From: Brevundimonas diminuta 3F5N
Lineage (GTDB): Bacteria; Pseudomonadota; Alphaproteobacteria; Caulobacterales; Caulobacteraceae
Direction of reading: 5' to 3'
Assembly: GCF_900163625.1 (NCBI RefSeq)
Contig: NZ_FUIE01000079.1
Location: forward strand, 1-64,000
Length of the DNA stretch: 64,000 nucleotides
Shown here piece after piece: positions 45,601 to 53,601 of the stretch; positions within the stretch are counted from its first letter, which is position 1; each line of letters starts with the position of its first letter. The position numbers and the translations under genes were made by a program. A model generated the notes under the pieces. The model saw nothing but the letters and a program-made list of their open reading frames with translations. It had not been told where the DNA came from and did not search any database.

Positions 45601-45896
45601 CTGAGGCCCGTGCCGACGAGTAGCCGATCAAGGGCCTCATTCACCGGCAGGTCGCCCGAGACGGCGCGACCACGCAGGCCCAAGGTCAGGGATTGGTCTG
45701 CGGCGATCGAGATTCCAGCCTGACGACCGAACTCAAGCAGACTTTGCGACAGCGGAGCGGAGCGGATGTTGAACGACGTCACCGCAGATTGCGCCGCAGC
45801 GCCCATGGGCGTCGCCGCAATCATCAGGGCGGCGCATCCCGCCCCCGCCAACATACGCAAACGCGAAAAACCGGCGCGCGAAGGCTGCAATACCAT
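42609..45896 (-). CDS. TonB-dependent receptor with STN signalling domain
   Basis: A 1095-residue FecA-type transducer. Signal peptide to about residue 36, STN domain (about 40-110: 'FNIRSAPLSQSLLEFGRQAG', 'LRGRAVSGDLPVNEALDRLL'), TonB box region 'VADVIVTAQKREESIQSVP', plug ('VEVLRGPQGTLYGRNATAG'), then a long barrel ending 'RVFGFSLQKTF'. The STN domain normally contacts the FecR-type anti-sigma encoded just upstream (46000-46941). Composition is mosaic: the first 900 bases are moderately GC-rich, the last two thirds strongly AT-rich. The ligand is unknown. Confidence 0.93.
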   Translation of the reverse strand: MVLQPSRAGFSRLRMLAGAGCAALMIAATPMGAAAQSAVTSFNIRSAPLSQSLLEFGRQAGISIAADQSLTLGLRGRAVSGDLPVNEALDRLLVGTGLSAEFAGPSAVRLVRAGQGDAGGNDLQLASQEAQVQDATSVADVIVTAQKREESIQSVPIAVSAFSAENLDAMKIEGGSELMRAIPNVAFSKGNFSMYNFSIRGIGTKAVSASSDPAVAVSFNNTPLIRNRLFEQEYLDVNRVEVLRGPQGTLYGRNATAGVVNMFPKLPGPDFEAMLKAETGNFGTMRGQMMVNVPITDTFWLRAAAGLTKRDGFDYNSFNDTHVNGRDLHSVRLSAAWEPTDRFRANLIWEHFGEDDNRSRTGKQLCTTDDGPTQVGNFTLKSEYLQGVLSQGCLPGSLYEDAAYGTPNGTSMGQIWAAGSVSYGQRFVNGVKISTRGVDVGTNPYEGVSQSTNLREISTSYDPKFVANNDVYQLNIEYDFTPNLTFVSQTTYAKDYFWSTQDYMRYVSNEIFNKSNYNDIVDAWGNPTPLHSSIYNAAPDGVYTDPQLGPSKRMLAVDLSKSKNEQFFQEFRLQSNYSGRFNFNLGVNYLKFDTKDDYYVFNNVFTLIAEYWYNRIPIDPLKPTGGGMSIPCVDGSRNECVYVDRSSINNIAGDGHNYFRSKNEVTTESYGIFGEAYVDLSEEFRLTAGLRYTDDSKTSTPYPTQLLLGTRDLFGYGHLTGGSYSRGFEALPDIEQNWSEMTGRLVLDWKPSDNLMAYASYARGYKGGGTNPPRAGLDPRVVQYLPQSSIFDPEFLNAYELGIKTSLLDRRLRLNATAFYYDYTDYQVSQIVDRISLNENFDAESMGLELELNYQVTPRFRIDGNFGYLKTRIADGEGSIDVMNRTQGNPDWMVLRPWVQVPSNCVAPTALVEKIVSSKFGDSLNQLALQVLCGGSKNYGSFDPSFVGGTPFWALYGITYNPLTDAPNNGRGFLADLSGNELPNSPRWTANIGAQYVWDIGSSSITFRADYYRQAESYFRVYNTEYDRLKGWGNANLSLVLENPSTGLTVSAYVKNVFDDAPIVDAFTNSDDTMLTTNVFTLDPRVFGFSLQKTF

Positions 45897-45999
45897 AGGC
45901 CTCTCCCTCCCAAGAGATGGTTGTTTTGAGGGATTGACGTTTCAGGCAGCGAATACCCTACCTTCTATGGCGCATTTTTTCAGAAATCGTAAAGAGACT

Positions 46000-46941
46000 T
46001 CAATCCGAAGGCTTGAGGCGATCCTCACGCCCTACATCGCGGATGTGGGCGTCGAGCAGGGTCGCCAGCCGCTGCACCGTGTCAGCACGGTCGTCGATCA
46101 CCAGCCTCAATGTCACATGACGACGGCCCAAGGACGGATCTGCAGAGACAGGCCGCTCGTAAAAGCGGTTGAGGTCGCGGATCACCTGATCAACCGGCGC
46201 GTCCTCATAGGTCAAAACACGCTGGCGCCATTCATCGACTGATGTGGTTGGAATATTCGATATCTTCGCCTGCTTCAGGGTGTGCTCAGTCGTGTCCTGA
46301 ACTTGAAATCTCTGCCCCGCGCGTAGAAGAACAGGTTTAGCGCCCCTCGCCATTCGGCGCACCTCGACCACGCCTTCCTTAACGGCGACGTCCAGACTGC
46401 GGTCACGATTACGGACATTAAACGCCGTGCCGATGGCCCGCACCTCATAGCCGCCAGCACGCACCAGGAAGGGACGCTCAGGGTCTTTTCTGACGACAAA
46501 GGTCGCCTCGCCTTCCTTCAAATTCACCACGCGCTCGCGGTCGTTGAGATCATAGCGGGCGCGTGTCACGACATTCAGCGCGACAATGCTGCCGTCCGGC
46601 AGTTCCTGGCTACGCTGCTCGCCCACTCCAGTCTCGCTGGAAGTGCGATCCAGCCGCCAGAGAACGCCCGCGCCCAAGCTCACAGTCAGGCCCACCACCA
46701 ACACAGCCGCAATGGCGGCCCAGCGGCCTCCCACAGGGGCTCTACGTCGGGGCGCCGGAACCATTTCGCCGACGGTGGAAAGCTCGCCCCACACCTCATG
46801 CATGCGGTTCAGGGCAGCCTGATGCAGTGGATGCGAACGCCAGGCGTCAAAGGCCTGTCGCTCGTCCAGCGACATGGGCCCTCTCCGCTGAGCGGCGAAC
46901 CACCTCGCGGCCTCTTGCTGAATTTCGTCGCTTAAGATCAT
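46000..46941 (-). CDS. FecR-family anti-sigma factor / regulator
   Basis: A 313-residue inner-membrane protein that relays receptor occupancy to the ECF sigma factor. N-terminal DUF4880 domain ('DEIQQEAARWFAAQRRGPMS', 'WRSHPLHQAALNRM'), one membrane span (about 73-95, 'WAAIAAVLVVGLTVSLGAGV'), the FecR domain ('LPDGSIVALN', 'EGEATFVVRKDPERPF', 'GTAFNVR') and a C-terminal DUF4974-like region ('VDQVIRDLNRFYERPV') that should meet the STN domain. Lies between the sigma gene and the receptor, the usual order. Confidence 0.94.
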   Translation of the reverse strand: MILSDEIQQEAARWFAAQRRGPMSLDERQAFDAWRSHPLHQAALNRMHEVWGELSTVGEMVPAPRRRAPVGGRWAAIAAVLVVGLTVSLGAGVLWRLDRTSSETGVGEQRSQELPDGSIVALNVVTRARYDLNDRERVVNLKEGEATFVVRKDPERPFLVRAGGYEVRAIGTAFNVRNRDRSLDVAVKEGVVEVRRMARGAKPVLLRAGQRFQVQDTTEHTLKQAKISNIPTTSVDEWRQRVLTYEDAPVDQVIRDLNRFYERPVSADPSLGRRHVTLRLVIDDRADTVQRLATLLDAHIRDVGREDRLKPSD

Positions 46942-47010
46942 GAACCGGCATGCTGGCGGCGTGTTAAAACCGAACGATTACCACCATAGACGAATGAAAG
47001 GCGTTATTCC

Positions 47011-47538
47011 CTACTCGTCCAGTTCATCTGTCTGCATTTTTTGCACCAATTCCAGCATGGCGGCCGAAAGGTGCTTTTCTACTGCCTTCACGCCTATTCC
47101 CATTGCCCGCGCAATCTCAAGATAGCTGAGGCCGTCTATGCGATGCAGAAGAAAGGCTTCGCGACGCCGCCCCGGCATGGTGTCGATGACCGCCAAGGCC
47201 CTGCGCAGCCGTTCCGTGGCGAGCAGAACGCGTTCCGGGTCCGCAGAAGAACAAGGCTGCTGTTCATAGGGGCCTTCCGGACGGAACAGTCGCATGGTGC
47301 GCGATCGGCTGCGCAACCGATCAATCACCAGATTACGCGCAAGCCGAAAAAGAAGATGCGTCGGGGCGCCGATCGGTTCACGCTCAGCGGTTTCAACAAG
47401 CTTCAGACAGGCGTCCTGGGCGAGATCCGCCTCATCGCCATGCACCCGACGCGTGATAGCGCGCAAGCCTTCGGCGCTCGACCGAAAGGTCTCATCCAGA
47501 TTATCTGGCTTCGTTGCGCGTGCTGGTCGCTCCACCAT
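47011..47538 (-). CDS. ECF RNA polymerase sigma factor, FecI group
   Basis: A 175-residue sigma-70 family factor with region 2 ('ITRRVHGDEADLAQDACLKL', 'LFRLARNLVIDRLRSR') and region 4 ('IDTMPGRRREAFLLHRIDGL', 'SYLEIARAMGIGVKAVEKHL'). The 'EIARAMGIGVKAVEKHL' helix is close to FecI-type factors. ATG 47538 is preceded by 'ggggagag'; ATG 47556 is less well placed. Controlled, by context, by the FecR-like protein encoded next. Confidence 0.94.
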   Translation of the reverse strand: MVERPARATKPDNLDETFRSSAEGLRAITRRVHGDEADLAQDACLKLVETAEREPIGAPTHLLFRLARNLVIDRLRSRSRTMRLFRPEGPYEQQPCSSADPERVLLATERLRRALAVIDTMPGRRREAFLLHRIDGLSYLEIARAMGIGVKAVEKHLSAAMLELVQKMQTDELDE

Positions 47539-47615
47539 GGTCTCTCCCCAGACCATTGTTCGCTAAGCCGTCACTGTCTCCAAGCACGCCGACTTCGTCA
47601 AGTCACCCTGTCAAA

Positions 47616-49793
47616 TCAGAAGCGGCGCTGCAACGTCAGGCGCACAGTGCGGCCCAGCGGATCCTGCATGTCGCGCCCATAGCCCTGTGCCGTCGATCCA
47701 TCGCCCCGGCGCGCCTCACGACGCGCATCGAACAGATTGCTGATGTCCAGATTTAGCTGCAGGCCCTCACTGCGGCGACGCGGCGGATTACCCGCTTCAT
47801 CGTCCGACTTGCTGCGGCTGGACATCATCTGGAAGTTGAACCTCAGGTCGACCGTCGTAAAGGGAGCCATGACAAGGTCGTCCGGCCCATCTTGTCCGCC
47901 GATCCGTCGCGTTCGATAGCCCTCCTGCCAGCGAGCCGAAATATTGGCGCCCCATCGCCCCCGCCTGGCGTCGACCAAAACGCTCGCATTCTGTCGCGAA
48001 AGCCCTCCACCGTCTCCCTTGAGGCGATCCATCTCAGGCAACCCCGCACGCAATCGGGCGACGTTAGAGAGTTGGAGGCTATGATTTAGCGCGACACGCA
48101 TGATCGTCGCCTCTTGCCCGACGGCACCTGCAGGCCGCGGGAGATTGAAGTTCAAACCTGTATTCAGGCTTTCGGTCAGGGTCGAACTCAGGTTCAGCGG
48201 TCGATAGTCGATACTGACCAAGCGGCCATCGACATCCCTATGAAACCGATCAGGAAAAGCCGCCTCCACGTCTTCGGTCAGTTCCGGCAGGGAGCCGATG
48301 CCATTGGTGAACTCGGCACGCGTGTAGCCAAGGTTTCCTGATAATTTCCAGGATGTGAAAGGGCCCAATGATGCAGAAGCGGTCCACCGCTCAGATTCCG
48401 GCGGCGTCAGATCTGGATTGCCGCCCCTGATCGGCAGGACTTCAACCGCCTCCCCGGTTCGGAAGTCGAACACCACGATCGGGGTTCCGTAATACTGAGG
48501 CTCAGAGCGTTGAATATCCGGGACGCTGTCCGTCGACACCGCCCATTCCCCGTTCAGCCGCACGCCTCTGCGCGGCGTCCAGGTAAGCCCCGCGCTCACA
48601 TCCTCGCCACTACCGCCGCCGCTCTCTCGCATCCCGGCGCCGAAGGTCGCGGCGACATCTCCCAGACGGTCCGCCCAACCTGCGCCGCCCGACCTCGACA
48701 GTGGAATGGTCAGCGCGCCTCTGGCGCTATTCGTCTGGAAACTGCGGATCGTCTTGTCCTGGTTGCGCTCAACCGTCGACCGACTGCCCTGGAAATTAGC
48801 AGTCACGTTTGCGGTTACAGGCCCAGACGGCAATTCAATCAGCGAACGCTGCCCCGAACCAGTCAATCCGAGCGACAGAGTATCGCTCGTCATGTCCTGC
48901 AAGCCGTCTTCCCGGTTACGGACGATCTGTCCGTTTAGGTTCGTCTGCACCAACCATCCTATGAGATTGCCGCTGGCGCCGCCGGATACCCCCAGGCTGT
49001 TTGAACGTCGGCGGCTTTCCACCACGCCGACGCCGACCTGCGCCACCGATCGACTATCCTGAGTCTGGCCATTCAGACCGAAGACTCCCGACCAGTCCCC
49101 GAGCCCCCTAGTAAGGCTAAGGTTCGCAGAAATGACATCCGATTGCGGCCGTAACGTCACCCGATCCGCCTCCGGCCCATCTGTCACTAGGGCACGATCC
49201 CTTTCCCTCGCGCGAAGCGCCGTATCGCGTGACGCGCGCAAACCAAGCTGGTGCGTATTTCGTCCTGCTATGCCCGAACGGCGCAGGTCGCCAGACAGCG
49301 TCGACGTTCCGCCCTGGGTTGGCCGAGACCCCACGACTCGCCCGTCGTAGCTAGAGAACTGTCGCTGCAACACCAGATTGACGACGCGTTGCCCGGGCGC
49401 AGCGCCATAGAGTCCTGCCGCTTCGGGCGGCAGGACTTCCGCCCGCACCAGGGCATCAGGGGGAAAGCCCGTATAGGCGCTGACATTAGGCGTCGGCCGC
49501 CCATTAATCAGAACAAGAGGTTGGCCGCCAATAGCCAGCGTCTCATCCATCCGCTTCAGAACATCATCGATGCTCCATGCGTCCATGGCGTCAATATCTG
49601 CACCGTCCAGCTCGATTTCCGGAGGCGTCAGCGCCGCCCCACGGCGCCCGAACACCTCGACATCCTCGACTTGAACCGGCTCGCCCAAGCTAGGATCGAC
49701 GCGTGCGACCTGGTCAGGTTTTTTCGTCGCCTCATCAAGCGAAGCGCCGCCCTGCCCCATGACGACAGCGGCGACAAAGGGCAACCACCCCAT
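47616..49793 (-). CDS. TonB-dependent receptor-like outer-membrane protein without STN domain
   Basis: A 725-residue protein. A short N-terminal leader, then a plug-like domain with a TonB-box-like 'VQVEDVEVFGRRG', 'GQPLVLINGRPTPNVSAYTG' and 'RAEVLPPEAAGLYGAAPGQR', followed by a barrel ending 'RTVRLTLQRRF'. The plug is shorter and more divergent than in classical receptors. It lies upstream of the sigma-factor gene on the same strand (78 bases), so it may belong to the same regulon. Start ATG 49793 has 'gagga' upstream. Ligand unknown. Confidence 0.83.
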   Translation of the reverse strand: MGWLPFVAAVVMGQGGASLDEATKKPDQVARVDPSLGEPVQVEDVEVFGRRGAALTPPEIELDGADIDAMDAWSIDDVLKRMDETLAIGGQPLVLINGRPTPNVSAYTGFPPDALVRAEVLPPEAAGLYGAAPGQRVVNLVLQRQFSSYDGRVVGSRPTQGGTSTLSGDLRRSGIAGRNTHQLGLRASRDTALRARERDRALVTDGPEADRVTLRPQSDVISANLSLTRGLGDWSGVFGLNGQTQDSRSVAQVGVGVVESRRRSNSLGVSGGASGNLIGWLVQTNLNGQIVRNREDGLQDMTSDTLSLGLTGSGQRSLIELPSGPVTANVTANFQGSRSTVERNQDKTIRSFQTNSARGALTIPLSRSGGAGWADRLGDVAATFGAGMRESGGGSGEDVSAGLTWTPRRGVRLNGEWAVSTDSVPDIQRSEPQYYGTPIVVFDFRTGEAVEVLPIRGGNPDLTPPESERWTASASLGPFTSWKLSGNLGYTRAEFTNGIGSLPELTEDVEAAFPDRFHRDVDGRLVSIDYRPLNLSSTLTESLNTGLNFNLPRPAGAVGQEATIMRVALNHSLQLSNVARLRAGLPEMDRLKGDGGGLSRQNASVLVDARRGRWGANISARWQEGYRTRRIGGQDGPDDLVMAPFTTVDLRFNFQMMSSRSKSDDEAGNPPRRRSEGLQLNLDISNLFDARREARRGDGSTAQGYGRDMQDPLGRTVRLTLQRRF

Positions 49794-50029
49794 TCCAATC
49801 CTCGCCCGCTACCCACGCCCAAGGATTGAAGCCTTGCGCGTTATTCACGGAACGACAAGCAAAAATCAAAACACAGATACTGGATAGATGAAAGTAGCCG
49901 CGCCCTGACAACAACGGAGCCGAAATTAATATGACGATAGCTATAACCAGCCGAACATCATCATGAACAATATGTCGTCGTCATAGAATTCACCATATTT
50001 GATCCAACCATACAGCGCCGGTGAACCGA
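49794..50029. other. AT-rich intergenic border of the receptor island
   Basis: 236 bases with marked A+T content between the receptor gene and the HNH gene, the right-hand edge of the unusual composition block. It should hold the receptor promoter. No tRNA, direct repeat or integrase remnant was recognised. Confidence 0.5.
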
Positions 50030-50599
50030 CTACGGCTCCAGTTCGATGTCCCAGTAGAGATAGTCGAGCCAGCTCTGGTGCAGGAAGTGGGGCGGGAAGC
50101 GCCGTCCCGCCTGCTGAAGCTGCCAGGCGCTGGGCTGGTGAGCGGTGCGGCGCAGGGGCATGTGGGCCTGGCCGGGCGTGCGGCCGCCCTTGCGCAGGTT
50201 GCAGGGACCGCAAGCCGCGACAATGTTCTGCCACGTCGTGCGCCCGCCGCGCGAGCGGGGGATCACGTGGTCGAAGGTCAGATCCTGGGCCGTACCCGGC
50301 GCGCCGCAGTACTGGCAGGCGAAACCGTCGCGCAGGAAGACGTTGAACCGGGTGAAGGCCGGCTTGCGGTCCTGGTCCACATAGGACTTCAGGCAGACCA
50401 CGCTCGGCAGCGGCATCTCCAGCGAGGGGCTGCGGACGACCTTGTCATAGGTGGCGACCACGTCGACGCGGTCCTGCCACACGGCCTTGACCACCTCTTC
50501 CCACGGCCACAGCGACAGAGGAAAATAGGACAAGGGCCTGAAATCGGCGTTCAGCACCAAGGCTGGAAAGCCGGACGGCGGGCGGGACAGGACCTGCAT
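50030..50599 (-). CDS. HNH endonuclease family protein
   Basis: A 189-residue protein. The N-terminal half ('PALVLNADFRPLSYFPLSLW') is typical of a stand-alone HNH group in alphaproteobacteria. The nuclease core has the zinc Cys pairs 'CQYCG' and 'CGPCN' and the metal motif 'LTFDHVIPRSRGG', then 'TWQNIVAAC' and 'NLRKGGRTP'. DNA target and role are unknown; it is not in a restriction or phage cluster. Confidence 0.9.
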   Translation of the reverse strand: MQVLSRPPSGFPALVLNADFRPLSYFPLSLWPWEEVVKAVWQDRVDVVATYDKVVRSPSLEMPLPSVVCLKSYVDQDRKPAFTRFNVFLRDGFACQYCGAPGTAQDLTFDHVIPRSRGGRTTWQNIVAACGPCNLRKGGRTPGQAHMPLRRTAHQPSAWQLQQAGRRFPPHFLHQSWLDYLYWDIELEP

Positions 50600-50738
50600 C
50601 AGGCCCTCCCGCTCATACGGGGGGTTATCGACGCGACAGGACTGAAGACACGTCTCCTTCCTTGGTCTGATGGCGAAACCCTACGCCTGATTCTCCCGCA
50701 TCGCCATGACAGATACGGCGCGTTTTCGTGACGCGCCC

Positions 50739-51137
50739 TTAGAAGACCTCGACCAGTTCAAAGCGCTCGCAGACCACCTTCATGCCCGGCGCCCATGTGC
50801 CTTCGCGACGGTAATAGGCCTCATGGGCGTCGCGCCACCATTCGTAGGTCAGGTCGCCTTCTCCCTCGGCGCGGGCGAAGTCCTCGCTGACCTGCCCGAA
50901 GGGCATGATCTCGACCTCGGTCGTGCGGATCGCGCAGCGAGGGACGCCGGCGCCGTCCAGAATGACGCTGACCTCGCCCACGGTCGGCATGATGTCGGCC
51001 TCGCATGACGCCAGCGACGAACAGGTCGCGCGCTTGCCGCCCGCCAGCACCAGGGCCAGCAGTTCATCAGCCAGTTCGGGGCTGTCGCCAAAGGGCCAAC
51101 GGGGCGCATCCGCATAGGCGGCGGGAAGGTCGCTCAT
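50739..51137 (-). CDS. ASCH domain protein
   Basis: A 132-residue protein with an ASCH (PUA-like) fold, a group linked to RNA binding; some ASCH members cleave RNA or hydrolyse modified nucleosides. 'GGKRATCSSL', 'PTVGEVSVILDGAGVPRCAI', 'VSEDFARAEGEGDLTYEWWR' and 'VCERFELVEVF' match the domain throughout. ATG 51137 is chosen as 'gagg' lies six bases upstream. Just after its stop the DNA can form ggcgcgt/acgcgcc (50717-50737), a possible terminator. Confidence 0.88.
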   Translation of the reverse strand: MSDLPAAYADAPRWPFGDSPELADELLALVLAGGKRATCSSLASCEADIMPTVGEVSVILDGAGVPRCAIRTTEVEIMPFGQVSEDFARAEGEGDLTYEWWRDAHEAYYRREGTWAPGMKVVCERFELVEVF

Positions 51138-51158
51138 CTTCATCCTCAATAACTGGTC

Positions 51159-51821
51159 TTAATAACGCGAAGCAGCGGTTGGAAAGGCGGGCAGGCTCCA
51201 GCCCCACTTCAGGGCGCCGGCGCGCACGCCGAACCCGGCCACGACGGCGACCGCCACGGCTGGCCATGTGGGCAGGCTCACCGCCTTCAGGCCGACGAAC
51301 AGGGCCGCAGACACCAGGGCGGCGGTGATGTTCAGTTCGCGCCGCAACAGGATGGAGGGCTGGTGCGCCAGCACGTCGCGCACGATGCCGCCGAAGCAGG
51401 CCGTCAGCACGCCCATGACAATGCAGATCAGCGGCGTCACGCCGTAAGAGGCCGCCTTGGCCGCCCCCATGACGCCATAGGCCGCCAGCCCCACCGCATC
51501 CAGCCACAGCAGGGCGCGGAAACGCCATGACCGCGACCCCAGCATCCAGAAGCCGACCGCCGCCACCATGCAGACGGCGACATAGCGCCAGTCCTGCACC
51601 CAGAAGACGGGCGCCCCGATCAGCAGGTCGCGCAGGGTGCCGCCGCCCATGCCGGTCACGGCGGCGAAGAAGGCGAAGGTCAGGACGTCATGCTTCTCGC
51701 GCGCGGCGGCCAGGGCGCCGGTGGCGGCGAACACGGCCACCCCCGCAAAATCCAGCAACGGCAACACCGCAGCCGGACGAACCAGGTCTGCGCCCGCGAT
51801 CGGCTCCAACATCGTCATCAT
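51159..51821 (-). CDS. Trimeric intracellular cation channel family protein (UPF0126)
   Basis: A 220-residue inner-membrane protein with two internally repeated three-span units. 'LDFAGVAVFAATGALAAARE' with 'GMGGGTLRDLLIG' and the second unit 'LDAVGLAAYGVMGAAKA' with 'ACFGGIVRDVLAH' are the repeated family motifs. Bacterial members form TRIC-type cation channels; the physiological role here is not known. It starts just upstream of the ASCH gene on the same strand. Confidence 0.93.
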   Translation of the reverse strand: MMTMLEPIAGADLVRPAAVLPLLDFAGVAVFAATGALAAAREKHDVLTFAFFAAVTGMGGGTLRDLLIGAPVFWVQDWRYVAVCMVAAVGFWMLGSRSWRFRALLWLDAVGLAAYGVMGAAKAASYGVTPLICIVMGVLTACFGGIVRDVLAHQPSILLRRELNITAALVSAALFVGLKAVSLPTWPAVAVAVVAGFGVRAGALKWGWSLPAFPTAASRY

Positions 51822-51885
51822 CCCCAGGGCGCCGTGCGGCGCCGTCTTCGGGGTCGCCCCCAGCCTTCATGAATGCCGAAGGCTA

Positions 51886-52003
51886 GACCATTTTCGGTTC
51901 AGTCGGAATCGACTGAACCCAGAACAATGGTCCAGAATTATCTGGAGCGAATATCTGAGTTTAGTTGGACCCGCGTCCAACTAAACCGATTTCGCTCTAG
52001 ACG
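51886..52003. repeat. Cluster of nested intergenic hairpins
   Basis: Several strong inverted repeats lie head to tail: ggttcagtcg/cgactgaacc (51896-51919) inside gaccatt/aatggtc (51886-51932); tccaga/tctgga (51931-51946); and gtttagttggac/gtccaactaaac (51959-51986, perfect 12 bp) inside agcgaat/atttcgct-type outer pairing to about 51997. The total is about 115 bases between two minus-strand genes. It reads as a mobile-type palindromic repeat rather than a single terminator. Confidence 0.8.
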
Positions 52004-52650
52004 CCCTCGTCCAGCGCGATTTCGCCGCGCCGAACGCCACCATACCACCCCCAGAGCAAATGCGCCGCCACTGCGCGATGCGGCCGCCAGATCTCGGCGC
52101 GGGCATAGGCCTGTTTCTCGTTCGGGCGGTCCTCGGCGCGGTCGGCCCAACGCATGGCCTCCTGCAAAGCCACGTCGCCGCCGGGAAAGACATCCGCCCG
52201 CCCTTCGCAGAACATCAGGAAGGTCTCGGCCGTCCACTTGCCCACCCCCTTGATGGCGACCAGGGCGGCGATGGCCTCGGCGTCGTCCAGCCGTTCCAGA
52301 TGGTCGAAGTCGATATGGCCGTCCGCATGGGCGCGGGCGATCTCATGACCGTATTTCGCCTTCTGGCCCGACAGGCCGAAGGTGCGCAGCGTCTCGACAT
52401 CCCGCGCCAGCACGGCGTCGGGCGTCACCTGCCCGTCCAGCCCCTCGACCACCCGTTTCCAGATGGCGGCGGCGGCGGCCACTGACACCTGCTGCTCGAC
52501 GATCATGCGGAACAGGCCCTCATAGCCGCCGGGCCGCAGCCGCCACTCGAACACGGGCGTCGAGGCGTGGGCGCGCGCCAGCGCCGGATCGGCGGCGGCC
52601 AGGGCCTCGCGGGCGGCGGCGACGGAGGCGGGTGACGGAGCAAGGGCCAT
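51997..52650 (-). CDS. DNA-3-methyladenine glycosylase II, AlkA-like
   Basis: A 217-residue HhH-GPD base-excision enzyme that removes alkylated purines. 'MIVEQQVSVAAAAAIWKRV' and the helix-hairpin-helix 'ALVAIKGVGKWTAETFLMF' precede the catalytic Asp in 'DVFPGGDVALQEAM'. It lacks the N-terminal TBP-like domain of E. coli AlkA, as do many bacterial homologues. The stop lies at the edge of the hairpin cluster. Divergent from gluQ. Confidence 0.92.
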   Translation of the reverse strand: MALAPSPASVAAAREALAAADPALARAHASTPVFEWRLRPGGYEGLFRMIVEQQVSVAAAAAIWKRVVEGLDGQVTPDAVLARDVETLRTFGLSGQKAKYGHEIARAHADGHIDFDHLERLDDAEAIAALVAIKGVGKWTAETFLMFCEGRADVFPGGDVALQEAMRWADRAEDRPNEKQAYARAEIWRPHRAVAAHLLWGWYGGVRRGEIALDEGV

Positions 52651-52739
52651 GACGCCATGCTAGGCCTGCGCCCCATCCCTCGAAAAGAGCCGTTCGCCGC
52701 CCGGTTCTGACCACGGCCGGAAACCGCTAGTCTGTCGCC

Positions 52740-53588
52740 ATGTTCGCCACCCGCTTCGCCCCCTCGCCCACCGGCCGCCTGCACAAGGGGCACGCCTTTT
52801 CGGCCCTGACGGCATATCGGGCGGCGAAGGCGGCGGGCGGGCGCTTCGTGCTGCGGATCGAGGACATCGACCCGACGCGCTGCAGGCCCGAGTTCGAGGC
52901 GGCGATCTACGAAGACCTCGCCTGGCTGGGGCTGGATTGGGAGACGCCCGTGCGGCGTCAGTCCGATCACCTGGCCGACTACGCCGCCGTGGTCGAGGCG
53001 CTGGACCGGCGCGGCCTGCTCTATCGCTGCTTCCGTACCCGCAAGGAGATATTGGACGCCATCGGCGACGCCCCCCATGGCCCCGCCGAAGCGGCGCGCC
53101 CCGGTCCGCATCCGCTCGAGGAAGAGGCCCGTCTGCTGGCCGAGGAGCGCCCCTTCGCCTGGCGGCTGTCGCTGGATCGGGCCAAGGAGGCGCTGGGCGG
53201 CGCGGCCTGGGACGCCCTGAGTTTCGTCGAGGAAGGCTCGGGCCCCAAGGGCGAGATCGGCGTGGTCAAGGCGCGGCCCGAGACGGCGGGCGACGTGGTG
53301 CTGGCGCGCAAGGACGCCGGGACCGCCTACCACCTGGCGGTGACGCACGACGACGCCCTGCAGGCGATCAGCCACGTCATCCGGGGGCAGGACCTGTTCG
53401 AGGCGACGCATATCCAGCGGTTGATCCAGGCGCTGATGGACTGGCCCGCGCCGGTCTATCGCCACCACCGCCTGCTGGCCGGACCTGACGGCCGCCGCTA
53501 CGCCAAGCGCGACCGCTCGGTTACCTTGGCTGAACTGAGAGAGGGCGGCCTGACGCCTGAAACGCTGAGGGCGGAACTGGGGTTCTGA
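52740..53588 (+). CDS. gluQ: Glutamyl-Q tRNA(Asp) synthetase
   Basis: A 282-residue GluRS paralogue lacking the anticodon domain; it attaches glutamate to queuosine of tRNA-Asp. 'TRFAPSPTGRLHKGHAF' (HIGH region), 'LRIEDIDPTRCRPEFEAAIY' and 'YAKRDRSVTL' (KMSKS-like) are clear. The zinc Cys pattern seen in E. coli YadB is not apparent. Convergent with fliE, with 13 bases between stops. Confidence 0.95.
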   Translation: MFATRFAPSPTGRLHKGHAFSALTAYRAAKAAGGRFVLRIEDIDPTRCRPEFEAAIYEDLAWLGLDWETPVRRQSDHLADYAAVVEALDRRGLLYRCFRTRKEILDAIGDAPHGPAEAARPGPHPLEEEARLLAEERPFAWRLSLDRAKEALGGAAWDALSFVEEGSGPKGEIGVVKARPETAGDVVLARKDAGTAYHLAVTHDDALQAISHVIRGQDLFEATHIQRLIQALMDWPAPVYRHHRLLAGPDGRRYAKRDRSVTLAELREGGLTPETLRAELGF

Positions 53589-53601
53589 GACCGAACCGCC
53601 G

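Noticed and set aside
50717-50737. Hairpin ggcgcgt/acgcgcc behind the ASCH gene as a firm terminator
   Set aside because: Stem of only 7 bp without T-run; mentioned with the gene but not listed on its own.
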